Translations under genes and position numbers: made by a program | Origin: Ypsolopha sequella | Taxonomy: Eukaryota; Arthropoda; Insecta; Lepidoptera; Ypsolophidae | DNA: 64,000 nucleotides | Assembly (NCBI GenBank): GCA_934047225.1 | Contig: OW203988.1 | Coordinates: 496,001 to 560,000, forward strand | Reading direction: 5' to 3' | Notes under the pieces: model-generated | What the model was told of the DNA's origin: nothing | Seen by the model: the letters and a program-made list of their open reading frames with translations, nothing else | Databases searched by the model: none | Shown: positions 32,801-44,280 of the stretch, piece after piece | How positions within the stretch are numbered: the stretch's first letter is position 1 | How the letters are laid out: each line of letters starts with the position of its first letter

Positions 32801-33376
32801 TTATACACCGGCCTGGCTAGTTGTTTGGTGGGAATAAATGGATGACGAAAACATACGTAAAAGGGGAGTACTTATAAAATTTGTTTGTTCGTTGAGTAAA
32901 TCAGAGTTATTCTTGTTTTTCAATATCTCTAACTGTTCTAGCACACACATTCTTAAACCTTTCTTACAAATATGTTTTATATCAAATGAATGATTGTTAG
33001 GCAAACTATGACCGGACTCTAAAATATGTTTCGCAAAATGTGATTTTTCGGGATGATTATTTCTATAGGCTGAGATGTGTTCTTTATACCTAGTTTCAAA
33101 GCTACGACCCGTTTGACCGATGTAAACACCGTTACATTCACTGCAGCACAATTTGTAAATACCCGACTGTTGCTTTTTATCTAACTTATCCTTTCCATTG
33201 CAAAGCCGCTTGATCTTATTATTAGTTCTGAAAGCAACGCGAACACCAGAACGCCGAAAGATCTTCGCAACCCGTTCAGAAATCGGTCCTAGGTAAGTTA
33301 AGCTGGTTTTATATTTTTGAATACTTTCAGGCTGTAAAGCGGACAAACTACTTCTGATAATACTATTTTGTTTTTT
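32801..33376 (-). pseudogene. 5'-truncated Penelope ORF copy
   Basis: The C-terminal ~190 codons of the same ORF (KQNSIIRSSLSALQPES to the SQAGV end), including the complete GIY-YIG domain but no RT. The open frame extends to 33451 only through flanking, non-element sequence. It is part of the tandem arrangement, not an independent gene. Confidence 0.9.
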
Positions 33377-33393
33377 TGTTTTTTTTGCACTAT

Positions 33394-34863
33394 TCCATTG
33401 GATTTCATGTTCGTAAATATATATATTTATATTTTTTACACGTAAGAACAAAAATCAATTTACTATTTTGAATTTAATTTTTAGGTTACCTACCTATGTA
33501 AAATAAACAACATCGATTGGGGCACACAAATATTTTGTAGGTTATTCAAAAACGCATAGACAAAAGACAAACGTCATGAGGTGTACATAGCAATAACAAA
33601 CGCTTCTGGTGTTCCAGGAGACCGCCATTTAAAAAAAAAGCCTGTAGGTTTATTTAGCCAGTGCGAAGAAACTTGGCAAAAGGTTTATTTTCTGAAACAA
33701 GATAAAGGTCAATAAAGGTGTATAAATTATTTTATTTTATTTTATTTATTTATTTATTTATTAATACACATGAATACATTACAGACCCAAGTCCAATGCG
33801 TATACATGGAAAGCAGAAAGAAATTTTAATACACTAAAAATCAAAATATACATACACTTAGAATAAAAATGGTTACTGCTTTGTAACAGCTTTGCTGGTT
33901 AAATACTTTGTTTTAAATCTTTTAGTACTTGAAAACCAATATTTAGATTCATTCAAGACATAGTGGATAGGAAACTAACCAGTGTAAGCCTGTGAGCACT
34001 TTTTTCATCATCTGGTTTGATCAGAACATAATCTCAACAATTTTTTCTTTTATGGGACTGCTGCAACAATTTTCTCCGCTTTTGTTAGCTCTTCTTCCAC
34101 TCCATGGCTTTAATTACTTATTTCTTTGAATGCTCTCCTATTTATTTTGAGCTTGGTTGCTTTTTCATTTGACTGCAAAAGTTGTTGTCTTTTCGACTCA
34201 CAATCACAAAATCACAAAATTCTAAGTTATAAAGGGCTGCGCTGCCTTCAGTTTGATCGTCAAGCGACGTCGGACTAACATGCTATCTCTTTTGCACGCA
34301 TTGTAATTGATCATGATATTGTTCTGTCAGTGTTAGGCGTTAGGCGGGCTTCGCTCTACTTCAAACCAAATGCAGCCAATATTCCTTTATAAAATTTTGT
34401 GGTCTGTGGACCGCTATCAAAACCAATATCGTTCATCATTTAAAAAATCTGTGAATTCAATTAATTCCTCGCAAAATCAAACAAACGGGCAACCAAATTT
34501 AGTTCGTTGACAAAACCGAATTGAACACAAAAATACTTAACTTATTTTAGTCGCTTTTTAGTTAGGTTAAGTTTTAATGCGTTGTTTTACCGAATCGAGA
34601 CCATTGTCTCTTTTTTGCTCGAGATAATTATGACTTTCACGTGTCAATGTGACATCGCAATACTACGTAATGGACTGAAGTCATTTATGTTGTGTGCCGT
34701 TTTAGAAGTTTGATTCTTGTGTAGGTAACGTATCTACAGTTTCTTCTAGTACTTATCGTTGTATTTACACCTCAATAATCCTCCTGACATATTTCAAAAG
34801 TTCTTGAACGTAAAACGAACATCACTAGTTGACGCACACAATGACAAATCAACATTTGTCACG
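33394..34863. other. No gene; possible minus-strand element tail
   Basis: TTTTATTTTATTTTATTTAT-type repeats at 33728-33770 could be the 3' tail of a minus-strand retroelement, but no domain is readable upstream of it (34000-34230 gives broken basic frames only). TGACAAAT and ATTTGTCA, 4 bp apart near 34841-34860, form a small hairpin at the edge of the next array. Confidence 0.4.
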
Positions 34864-35244
34864 CGTTATTGGGCTGTCAGTTCGTCTATACGCCAGTATA
34901 TCGTTATTGGGCTGTCAGTTCGTCTATACGCCAGTATATCGTTATTGGGCTGTCAGTTCGTCTATACGCCAGTATATCGTTATTGGGCTGTCAGTTCGTC
35001 TATACGCCAGTATATCGTTATTGGGCTGTCAGTTCGTCTATACGCCAGTATATCGTTATTGGGCTGTCAGTTCGTCTATACGCCAGTATATCGTTATTGG
35101 GCTGTCAGTTCGTCTATACGCCAGTATATCGTTATTGGGCTGTCAGTTCGTCTATACGCCAGTATATCGTTATTGGGCTGTCAGTTCGTCTATACGCCAG
35201 TATATCGTTATTGGGCTGTCAGTTCGTCTATACGCCAGTATATC
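34864..35244 (+). repeat. 38-bp minisatellite, 10 copies
   Basis: Ten essentially identical units with CGTTATTGGGCTGTCAGTTC and GTCTATACGCCAGTATAT. TATAC-GCCA-GTATA in each unit is a small hairpin. All three forward frames are stop-free, which explains the 139-167-codon frames here; they are not genes. Confidence 0.97.
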
Positions 35245-35845
35245 CTAAGTCTGTGTCTGTAAGTGAGTACCATTATTTTGTTTCTTGAAACGAATTACCA
35301 ATAGTTGTTATTTCTACGTTATTTTGTTAATTCAATACAATTGATGAGCATTGCGTGATTTATTTACAGATAATTAGGATAATAAATTACTGAAAACTGC
35401 ACTAAGAGCTCAAATTAAATGTTATTGATACAAAACAATATCAGTAATGAGGCACAATTAGTAAACTGCATAGATAAGTAACGTAATGACGATAGATACT
35501 CAAACGCACGCGACTTTACCGAACATCACAGCGGATGCGGGCCGAGACGCGGGCAAAAACTTGTGTTTACTATTTATTGCGCATTACATTATGCAGAACT
35601 GTAGATCGCTCGCTAATAGTCGCGTGCGAATGTAAATAATTCTTTACGTTGCACCGATATAGAGCAGCAAGGGAACTCATGCGGGTCATTCATATCTAAC
35701 TAATACTCGACGCTTTCCACGATAAACTGTTTGTGCACAGTACAAACGACTATGAATAATGCATTGCTGTTTAAATATGTTTGGATTACTGAAAATATAA
35801 TGAACAACTATAATAAGTACCAAATTACAGGATAACCCAAACAGG
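35245..35845. other. No feature seen
   Basis: Mostly AT-rich; a slightly CpG-richer stretch at 35500-35640 has no recognisable promoter element or exon. Confidence 0.4.
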
Positions 35846-36055
35846 TCTTCTTCATCATCATCATTCAGCCCACATCAACCCACTGTTGGACATAGGCCAT
35901 TTTCGTCGGTCTCTCGCCAACCTCATCCATTGCCCACCAACAACCCTGATGATATCGTCTCGCCATCGGGCCATCGATCTACCCACTGACATTCCTGGCC
36001 TCGGCCGCCATTCTTACTGCCCTAGACCATCGTCCGTCGTCCCGCCTAAACAGGT
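35846..36055 (-). pseudogene. RTE-type retrotransposon 3' end
   Basis: On the minus strand one frame reads RWRDDIIRVVGGQWMRLARD followed by RRKWPM, the conserved C-terminus of RTE-clade non-LTR proteins (Trp-x-Asp-Asp-Ile ... Trp ... Ala-x-Asp-Arg ... Trp). A frame shift follows, then TCCAACAGTGGGTTGATGTG and an ATG/AAG-rich tail, the usual RTE 3' terminus. 5'-truncated and dead. Confidence 0.75.
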
Positions 36056-37654
36056 ATTGACTTAATTAAATAAAAATTGGCACAAATTTCAAACATAACA
36101 GCTGTTTGGTCGATTCAGTACACTTAATTGAAAAATAAATAATCTACTATGTGTATATGATTTCCTATATATATAAACTTCTATAAGATTATGTATAAAC
36201 TAATATATTTTTATAAATAAATTTTCGGGCCACCCTAATCAGAACTCATACAACGACACCTTCTAATACCGAGGAAGGAGGAAGTTGAAATTTCGCTTTT
36301 TCACTAGGGGTATAAAAAAAACCGGCCAAGTGCGAGTAGAACTCACGCCCAATGGCTTCGGTACCATTAGTTGATTGACTTATGGCGAGGGTATCCGAAG
36401 AAATCGGTCCCGCTCCAACACTTTCATTTTACACTTGACTATCCTGCTTAGTGCAAGCGGGCCGCTCAGAAATGTTGCGACTTCAAAGTGTTTTTATTTA
36501 TTATTTTGTAATGAGAAGGTTCATGTTGTCACTAGCAGGCGAATGAAACAGGTGAATGAAACTGTGGAAAGAAACAGCCAGCCTACTATAAATTAGACCT
36601 GTGGTTACGTAGTACTATTATTTAGGTAATAGGACAAGGGCAACAGATTTATTACTTTATTTAAAACAAAAACATGAATTTAACTATCTATGCTTGTGAA
36701 CCTTTTGGTACCTACACAATATTATGTAAGCTGAATTTGATTTTACAAAATTCATACTGGAGGCTCATCCATCAGAAGCAAAGTACAATAAACCTTTTTG
36801 CGTATTCAGAAAATTAAATTTAAGTTTCCTGTACACAGTGATTTTGAGCAATAAGTGGTATAAAAAAACGGCCAAGTGCGAGTCAGGCCTTGCTCTATTA
36901 GGGACCCGACCAATTACAATTTTTTTGTTAGGCAGAGTTCTCGTTCATAATGGAATAGAATCACATCCCACAATCCATGAATTCTCTACCAGTTGACCTT
37001 TGGCACACCCTATATAGTTTCGTATGCATAAATGATCATCATATAATTAACAACTACTCAAACATAAATTTTGGAAAAAAAATGAAAACTTGTTAAAACA
37101 TGGAAAGTTATAAATACTGATTTTATTGTTCCAAATGCGTTACTGAACGAAATTGTAAGGTTTGATCACGCAATTCTAATTTTTGAAAAAAAGTTTTCCA
37201 GGCATCCATAAACACTGCAATAACCCACCATACTGATTAAAAATCAGTATCGTGATAAAACTTTGTAACAAAACACGCGCGCAGCAAACGAGTGGTAATC
37301 GAGCTCTGCCTGACTCCAGATTTCCACTAACTTGCGGGGGACCGCGGGGGACGTTAAATTCGCGCGGGGAGGTGAGTGTCGCTTCTTTACGTAGTAATAC
37401 TTTATATTCTCTGCCTTTGGTGATGAGGAGATTACAAGGGTAGTGCCATTAATTTATTTATAAATATTAACTTCTAATAATATCATATATAATATCTACA
37501 TAAACATATATAAGTACAAGAATATACATTCTACATATAATATAAATATTAGTACATAAACTGTACTGTATATACTGTAAATAAATAAATATACAACAAT
37601 GTTATATATTGTTGTATATTGTTATACAACAATGTTGTATATAGTTACGAGAAG
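36056..37654. other. No gene; two repeat-end fragments and a hairpin
   Basis: ACCGGCCAAGTGCGAGT at 36322 and ACGGCCAAGTGCGAGTCAG near 36868 are left ends of the lepidopteran repeat, each quickly losing similarity. ATACAACAAT and ATTGTTGTAT (37591-37618) form a hairpin, followed by TATACAACA-A-TGTTGTATA. 37330-37375 is a small GC-rich patch. The 73-codon frame at 36375-36596 is not recognised. Confidence 0.45.
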
Positions 37655-37925
37655 GATGACTCAGGGGACAAAGTGAAAATTATTACAGTTGTGGTGACTG
37701 ATTATGTAGCTGTAGATAGTGTTGATATACTCTGGTTTTAAAGGTATAGAGATGTTGGGAGATTGTCGGATGTTCAGAGGAAGACTGTTCCACAGGTGGA
37801 TTGCTGACACTGTGAAAGAATTTGTATACATGTTGGTGCTGTGTTCGGGGAATCGGAGGAGCATATAGCTCTACTCGGTCGCTGAGGGCGGCCAAGGGAT
37901 TTAATAGGGACAATACAATACAAGT
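37655..37925 (-). pseudogene. Non-LTR RT C-terminal fragment
   Basis: Two overlapping minus-strand frames, offset by a frameshift, give YAPPIPRTQHQHVYKFFHSV and FTVSAIHLWNSLPLNIRQSP followed by FKTRVYQHYLQ. The Leu-Trp-Asn-Ser-Leu-Pro block is the hallmark of the extreme C-terminus of CR1/jockey-type RT proteins. Fragment only. Confidence 0.75.
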
Positions 37926-38461
37926 AAAGTGGACTCTACTTGTATTGAAAACAATATATTTGGTTTATTGATATTTTATCTAAGGATTCTACTTGTAAGC
38001 AATGTATTCAGATCTATACTTTTGTCAAAAAAAATATGTTTTTCACCCTCTTTTTTTGTTTTTCAGACCTTCATTTCAAGAACGTGGTTATGAGATCAAC
38101 CTGATTTTTCTTTCATAAAATAGGTAATAGAAATATAAAGGGATTCTACTTAAATCCAATATTTTTTTCCCTACAAAATATTTCAGTATTAGCTAAAAAC
38201 ACACTAATTTGTTGTTTCACTGCTTGATCATTAGTATTACGCGTCCAAGAAAAAGAGGCCAGTGAGCCAACACATAATCGCCTCTATTAAAAGCAAATAA
38301 GGTCTTTGCCATTGGACTTATTGTGCTGGACGGGTAATAAAAAAGTTGCTAGGGTGTGCCATCCTCTTAAATAATGTACGGTTACAGGTATCTCCGACAC
38401 AACCTGCTGCTTTTTTATTTAATTTGTTTTTCCTTGTCTGTTTCAAACCAATGTTGGCCTG
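37926..38461. other. No feature seen
   Basis: AT-rich sequence without coding signal or clear repeats. Confidence 0.4.
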
Positions 38462-38548
38462 ATTCCGAGTGTACCTGCTATATCTACATAATTCCGAGTG
38501 TACCTGCTATATCTACATAATTCCGATTGTACCTGCTATATCTACATT
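38462..38548 (+). repeat. 29-bp tandem repeat, 3 copies
   Basis: ATTCCGAGTGTACCTGCTAT followed by ATCTACATA, starting at 38462, 38491 and 38520; the third has GATTG for GAGTG. Confidence 0.9.
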
Positions 38549-39404
38549 AATCGTTGGAAAATCGTTACCATAAAACATTTACTCGGATTTAATATCCCTC
38601 ACACCCTCAGCTCTACAAAAGACATTAAAGTGATTTGCATGCGGGTCATTGCGGGCACTCGCGTCCATCACACGCACACACGCCCCGTGTCGGTAGTGTG
38701 TGTACGTGCGAGGGGCGAGGGGCGATGGGCGGGGCGAGCGCGTCCCCGCCCCCACGCCGCGTGGTGGCACAAAGGCACCGACATGTTGTAGCCCGAGGTA
38801 CGTGCACTTTATTACGACCACTGCCGTAGCCTCTCTGTGGATAGACCCCACATACGGCATGTGCCGGCTACGTATACACACATAAATGTGCTGGCTGGAT
38901 TGTGTACGAGACCGGCTATGGGTTATGTATGAGTGTATACCTCTTGCAATAATTAGGATCTAAAAAAATATTGAGACGTAATATTTGTTTATAGTGTGAC
39001 TAAACGTATACTAAACCGAGAACGGATCCAAAGTACATATTTCAGTTAAATTCAGTTTATGTTAGTTTGAGTCTCGTGTTAAGAGAAATCAGAAGGTCTC
39101 ATTGCAAAAAATACATAGTAGCAAAATATAGATAACTGAGCAATATTTTAGACCGGAAATTTGGGTTGGTTTGCTCCGGCCATATTTAGCTGCAAGTTTA
39201 GCTTTAGCCAAGATTTAGACGAAATTTCGACCAATAATTACTACCTAATAAGCAAATACTCAATACGAAGAAACTTTGCTATTAGGTTTATTTTCGGTCT
39301 TCGCAAATTCGATCACGTATCTGAATATAGGTCACGGTTATAGTGGCTGCCAATTCGCCTTCGTTGTGACGCCCACATCTTTTCCATTGTCTACAGTATT
39401 CTGT
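38549..39404. other. GC-rich patch, no gene seen
   Basis: 38640-38800 is GC-rich (GGGGCGAGGGGCGATGGGCG) with short frames on both strands, none with a domain. It could be a promoter island of a gene outside the recognisable sequence, but no TATA or clear initiator stands out. Confidence 0.35.
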
Positions 39405-40035
39405 ACAATCCTTCGAATCCAAAATATCTTATTTATTCCTTCAAATCCTCCACGCCACTCACGATCGAACTCTACGTTCCTCTGAAAATTTACTATTAGC
39501 AATTCCAGCTCACTCTTCCAATTTTTATGGTAACTCCTTTGCTGTTGAGTCAGTCAGGTTGTGGAATGACCTGCCCATAGCCATCAGGCGTGCTCCCTCG
39601 TTACCTGTCTTCAAAAGATTAGTAAAGAAAGGATCATTTTCTTTCTTTTTAATCTTTTTTATAATATATCTACCTTTGCTACTATTATTATTATTTATTT
39701 ACTGGTTCTCTCCGTTATTTTTGTATTTATAGTATATTTGTAGATATATATTCGTTTATTTTATGTTTCATCATATTTAAGTATTAGTACATATAATATA
39801 GTAAGTACACACTTATTAAATTGTCTATTATTTATTTATTTTGATGTACACCGCCTTTACGATTTATATCCTTGGCTTCATTTCCACCCAAAGGTTGTCT
39901 GGAAGAAATCGCTTTTAGCGATAAGACCACCCATTGTTATCTATCTTTATCTTGTTTTTCTACTTTAAGTTTTCTTTTATATGGTGCACAATAAAGAGTA
40001 CTTGTCTTGTCTTGTCTTGTCTTGTCTCAATAGTA
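39405..40035 (+). pseudogene. Non-LTR RT C-terminal fragment with CTTGT tail
   Basis: A frame at about 39545-39660 reads SVRLWNDLPIAIRRAPSLPV followed by FKRLVKK, the final conserved block of CR1/jockey-type RTs, preceded in another frame by STVFCTILRIQNILF. An AT-rich 3' untranslated region follows with AATAAA near 39990, ending in (CTTGT)n at 40004-40026, a plausible element tail. Frameshifted and 5'-truncated. Confidence 0.75.
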
Positions 40036-40214
40036 CCCAAGACCGCAACTACAGAAGGTGACATTTACTTATTTATTTACATAACATTTATACAGCATTA
40101 CAGGAGACCAATGCACTGTATAAATTAGGTAGGTAAGTTTTTTTTTTTCTTTACCTAGGATCTAGTATATATCTGAGAAAATAATCATTTTAACATATAA
40201 ACATATACTACATA

Positions 40215-41265
40215 TAAACGAAACTTAAATTAACCGGTCACACTTTTGCCTTCGCAAAAATTCAAACACTCACGGAAAACACGGAATAACTCATCCGCAA
40301 ATAGATCGACCTGTGGCCTTGTTGACAGTAAGGTGTTTAGGACATTTATGGCACGTGGCAGAGGGGACAGGGCCCCAGCTACCGTGCGCGCACGCGGTGC
40401 ACAGAGAAGATTGTGATGTTGAGCTCGAAGATAGTTGTTGGGTACAAACAGAGAAGCTGTGGCGTTCACTAGCTGTGGGCAGTTAGAATCGTATCGCAGA
40501 ATACGACATGCCGTTAATAGAGCTCATCAATGTTCATTCATTCATCAAACAAGTGGTAGAGCTGATGTCGGGCTCGACGTGGAGGTACCACCATCTTACT
40601 TGGAGACCCCCTCGAAGTCATTCGGGGGAGAGTAAGAGGACAGCTCACAGGCAAAAAACCAGGAGGCCCACCATGCCTGGGACCGATGGATGGCGGTATA
40701 TCCATCCCTAATAGCCGGGCCTTATATGGAATAGACTGGTGACGCGCAGCGTCGTCACTGGTGCGAGGGTTCTGGCACCGCACTCAGCAACCCGCCTGCC
40801 CAGCGTGTGTGAGTATGGGCAATTCTTCCAGGATGACCACCGAGAGTGTTAAAATCCTGAAGAGACTTATGTCTAGTAGTGGACGAACTATGACGGATGG
40901 ATGGATGGAATGTTTCGTTTTACCTCCAGTGAGCTATAGCCCAGTATCCCCATCAGAAATGCGGTGGGGTATAGAAAAGGGTAGTATCCATACTTTTTTT
41001 TGTGTATATACCGCAAAAATGCTTTCTCCATCTTCTCTATCATGAGTATGTATTTACTCTCATGTGGGTTCCAGAGGATAGCGCTCGTCTCGACCTTGCT
41101 TCTTACGAGCGAAGTTTACATCAATTAGATCGTCATCGTGTCGTTTAGGTCTTTACTGTTTCTCATGACAAAACCCAGCCTTTTGAAACAGTTAGCTGCT
41201 AGGTCTACGATGTGGTCATGGAAAGTGAGTTTCGTGTCGAAGACGATGCCCAAGTCCTTAATTTA
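40215..41265 (-). pseudogene. Non-LTR RT fragment split by an RTE insertion
   Basis: On the minus strand 41265-40915 reads DLGIVFDTKLTFHDHIVDLA, LVRSKVETSAILWNPHES and KYGYYPFLYPTAFLMGILGY then SLEVKRNI, the thumb and post-thumb of a non-LTR RT. It resumes at 40533 and continues with CPQLVNATASLFVPNNYLRA, APRARTVAGALSPLPRAINV and LNTLL, the normal next block. The interruption at 40535-40908 is a separate plus-strand fragment flanked by AATGTT. Internal stops show it is dead. Clade within CR1/jockey not resolved. Confidence 0.8.
40535..40908 (+). mobile_element. RTE-type 3' fragment nested in an RT pseudogene
   Basis: The right part (40795-40908) matches 42593-42720: CCCGCCTGCCCAGCGTGTGT, GGGCAATTCTTCC, GATGACC, then GTGGACGAACTA and a (GGAT)n tail. 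This is the 3' end of an RTE-like non-LTR element. AATGTT at 40529-40534 and 40909-40914 flanks the insert, a likely target duplication. The left 260 bp has no readable domain. Confidence 0.65.
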
Positions 41266-41700
41266 TTTATTTATTTGGTCTACCAACAGATGATACACTT
41301 AACCACATACAATTAATCTAGCGTACAGTAGGAATAGAGTGTAACTCCAATAACAGGTAAACACTGCATGCTATAAAAATGAGAGGAGTGACGTGTGACG
41401 CCAGTTGGCGGAAGCAGAGAATGACAGAAACCCGTGCGATTACCGTGCTGCCTAGTGTATAGTTTGTATGCATTAACTGGGGAGAGCGTGTGAACGATAT
41501 TACGCTGCACTTGTCGTGGTTGAAACTTGATACAGGGCATTCAGATCACTTTGTAACAATGCGCTATCATCCTGCTGATTAACACCAAGTACATAAGTAA
41601 ATGAGTAGGTACAACCTACAACTAACTGAGATCGATCTATTATTTGTGACTGAGATCGATCTAGTACGGACGTGTCGCGGGTTCTAATCACTTCGGGGTA
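41266..41700. other. No feature seen
   Basis: No coding signal. GAGATCGATCTA occurs twice (41629, 41652) at the edge of the next array, 23 bp apart. Confidence 0.4.
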
Positions 41701-41891
41701 CGTTTGTGTTCGGTCTGCACGTTTGTGTTCGGTCTGCACGTTTGTGTTCGGTCTGCACGTTTGTGTTCGGTCTGCACGTTTGTGTTCGGTCTGCACGTTT
41801 GTGTTCGGTCTGCACGTTTGTGTTCGGTCTGCACGTTTGTGTTCGGTCTGCACGTTTGTGTTCGGTCTGCACGTTTGTGTTCGGTCTGCAC
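41701..41891 (+). repeat. 19-bp minisatellite, 10 copies
   Basis: Ten perfect copies of CGTTTGTGTTCGGTCTGCA. The unit is stop-free in all six frames, so frames of 62-167 codons appear on both strands; none is a gene. Perfect identity implies very recent expansion. Confidence 0.98.
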
Positions 41892-42099
41892 GCTGAGATA
41901 ATTTGCGCCCAAAGTACGAAGGCTCACTACACATTACGCTGGGACTAATAATCATCAGGGAAACGTGGGTGTACGAGTGTGGACCGTAACTTGCATTTTT
42001 CATTTAAATGAATTTTCAGGAATTCATAACGAGATGATGTATGTGAAGCGTGACAAGAACTTAATGTTTTTATTTTCCTGTGACTGTCCTGTGTAATTA

Positions 42100-42248
42100 A
42101 TTATTGGTGCCACTGGGCGACGTGTTACGCAGCGCGAGGGGTATCAGAAATTATTGGCGCCAACGGGCGAAGCGTTACGCAGCGCAAAGGGGTATCAGAA
42201 ATTATTGGTGCCGCCGGGCGACGCATTACGCAGCCGAAGGGTATCAGA
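42100..42248 (+). repeat. 50-51-bp tandem repeat, 3 copies
   Basis: Three units with TTATTGGTGCC, GGGCGA-CG-TTACGCAGC and GGGGTATCAGAAA, starting at 42101, 42151 and 42202. Substitutions and one indel separate them, so this array is older than its neighbours. Confidence 0.9.
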
Positions 42249-42592
42249 AAAAGGATGATGTGTACTTAAATCTTGCAATATAAGTAATAAAAGCCATGGT
42301 TTCATAAATTTAGAGTTAATTTTATACATTTTATGATTTAAAGATCTTAAAAAATATATGAAACTTAGTTAGAAGTCAACTTTTAGGAAATTCTACCATA
42401 TTATTATTATTATCTTTGAAAAATTATTTCCAAAATATAACAACAGATAAAGCCAGCGCTTTACCTTTTTAGTATCTTCGATAAAAATGTAAAAGACTTC
42501 TGGGTATTCGTTTTATTACCTTTTCACACAATAACTTTGTAAAAAATAATAATATATATACAATAACTGTTACCAATACCAATAACCAATAA
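42249..42592. other. No feature seen
   Basis: AT-rich sequence, no coding signal. Confidence 0.4.
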
Positions 42593-42720
42593 CCCGCCTG
42601 CCCAGCGTGTGTGAGTATGGGCAATTCTTCCGGGATGACCGCCGGGAGTGGCAAAGTCCTGGGAAGGCTTATGTCCAGCAGTGGACGAACTAGGCTGATG
42701 GATGGATGGATGATGGAATA
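42593..42720 (+). pseudogene. RTE-type retrotransposon 3' end
   Basis: One frame reads DDRREWQSPGKAYVQQWTN and stops, the typical RTE C-terminus, directly followed by a (GATG)n-type tail. Only about 128 bp remain. It is a close relative of the fragment at 40795-40908. Confidence 0.75.
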
Positions 42721-43399
42721 AACTGTTACATCGAGCTGCAAATACGGAATCATAGAACACCACGGAATATAAATTTGTTTTTTTTTTCAATTGTTTAACT
42801 ATAGTGTTAGAATGTAACGTTCAGTAATAACCAAAATGCGTGAAAATTATTACAATGCGTAAAATAGCAAACACGGGTCGGCCTGGCCACCCTGGTGTCC
42901 TCCACAATTTAACGGTGCTCACAAAAATGGACCATGCAAGTGGTCTCACTAATTATTTTGATTTATTAATTTATACTTTTTGGCATACTTAATTATATTT
43001 TATGTATAAAAACAGCTCCTGTAAAATTTAAAATTAGCCGTGATAAGGAAATTATTATATACGGTCCAGGCCTTCTATCAAATATTCTATACGGTCGTGG
43101 CCTTGTAATGAATTTTATATACGGTTAAAAATTATACATCTTCAAAATATATTTTTTTCTGAGCTCTAAAACGTTAATTATGTACCTCTGCGTTGTGTAT
43201 AATCATTTCGGTCCGAGGTGCGCTTAAATATCAGACTCTGGTAAACATTCCCTTTCACAATCTTTTAAATCCAAGTTCTAAGTAGTTAAAGCGACCGGAT
43301 TCCAATTAGATACCAACATTAGCGGGTCTCGGCGGATAGTTGCAGCCAATTACCGGGGAAAAAACATTTCAAAATCACTAATTGCGCTCCGCTCGAGAT
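42721..43399. other. No gene; short ATACGGT repeats
   Basis: ATACGGTCCAGGCCTT, ATACGGTCGTGGCCTT and ATACGGTT follow each other at about 43050-43128 with ~36-bp spacing, a decayed tandem repeat. Nothing else recognised. Confidence 0.45.
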
Positions 43400-44100
43400 A
43401 TTTAGACATAAGTGGAGGCGGAGCGAGGCGCGGCCGCTAGTCGTCGTCGCAAACCGAACGGTTCTAGGAATTGACCGCGACTTGTCTCTTGATACTTTGT
43501 AGTTTGAGACTCATTCAGTTATTCTACTCAAACATTTATACCAAAAGAAAACGCTTACAAATGTTCTTGTCCAACTCGAATGAAATAAAATACTCGGAAT
43601 ATTAACGTGACAACGAACGATATCGAGAAATGTATCACTTGATTAAAATATAGAATTTATAAGGTATGTGAGCCGACATGAAAATCGATGTAAAGGCGTG
43701 TTGACCAGCGGTGTAGTAATAGCGTTACGTGTAGTGTCGCGCGGAATGTTGCGGAGTAGGGTATGTCGAGGGAATGACGCGAACAACGCGACGTCCTGAA
43801 CATCTGAAGCTCTCACTGAGAATGCTCGGCGATGCGACGCGAGGTGAGACTCATATCGTCTACAATGAATCAGATTATCAATTTAAAATCGCAGAGTATT
43901 TGTGTGTAGTGGGTAGACAGGAGCGGGGCGCGGGCGGCGGGACGGAATGCGCGGAATGTTCGCGATTTGGAACGAGCATGTTTGTTACACTTACACGCTG
44001 GATGCCACGGACGACGAACTGTTATTTATTTATTTGATGCGGTCCGGTGTCGCGGGAATTTGTTTAAGTATTACACGATGATAGAGCACTTCGTGTGACG
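43400..44100 (+). promoter_or_regulatory. CpG-rich promoter-like island
   Basis: GGCGGAGCGAGGCGCGGCCG at 43419 is followed by CATTCAGTTATT near 43513, which contains the arthropod initiator TCAGT; no TATA box is at -30. The island continues CpG-rich to about 43960. The 87-codon frame at 43774-44037 has no domain. It might be a TATA-less host promoter, but no exon is recognised. Confidence 0.25.
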
Positions 44101-44280
44101 TCACACCACGCCCTCTACCGAATACCCGATAACTTTACGTCACCTGCGCGGAAAATAAAACAGATATGAGTATATCTGATTTTTAACCTAAGCTGTGTAA
44201 TAAATAATTCACAAAGAAGATCCCGAAGCATGACGTATATCTCAGAAATGTACGCACGCACGTAGATATTTCTCGCAGGG

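Larger units (their letters stand above)
32490..33376 (-). repeat. Penelope pseudo-LTR, 5' copy
   Basis: Direct copy of 29748-30634. I saw no difference between the two by eye. The homology ends in a T run at 33376 (ORF sequence TTTTATGG in the other copy), where the upstream unit is 5'-truncated. It would supply promoter and ribozyme sequence in front of the full ORF. Confidence 0.93.
29748..33383 (-). mobile_element. Penelope-like element, partial tandem, with target duplication
   Basis: On the minus strand the order is a 5'-truncated copy (from 33376), then a full unit of 2,742 bp with an intact RT/GIY-YIG ORF, then the first 44 bases of the next unit's ORF, where it stops. As a result an apparently identical 887-bp segment sits at both ends (29748-30634 and 32490-33376), the 'pseudo-LTR' arrangement known for Penelope-like elements. 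TTTGCACTAT occurs at 29740-29749 and 33384-33393 just outside the composite, a credible 10-bp target duplication. Intact ORF and matching repeats indicate a recent, possibly active insertion. Confidence 0.93.

Noticed and set aside
34759..35288. Frames of 139-167 codons reading IVIGLSVRLYAS repeats
   Set aside because: The 38-bp unit is stop-free in three forward frames; no single frame is preferred.
41500..42003. Frames on both strands such as HKRADRTQTCRPNTN repeats
   Set aside because: A 19-bp unit without stops on either strand; perfect DNA identity gives no sign of coding constraint.
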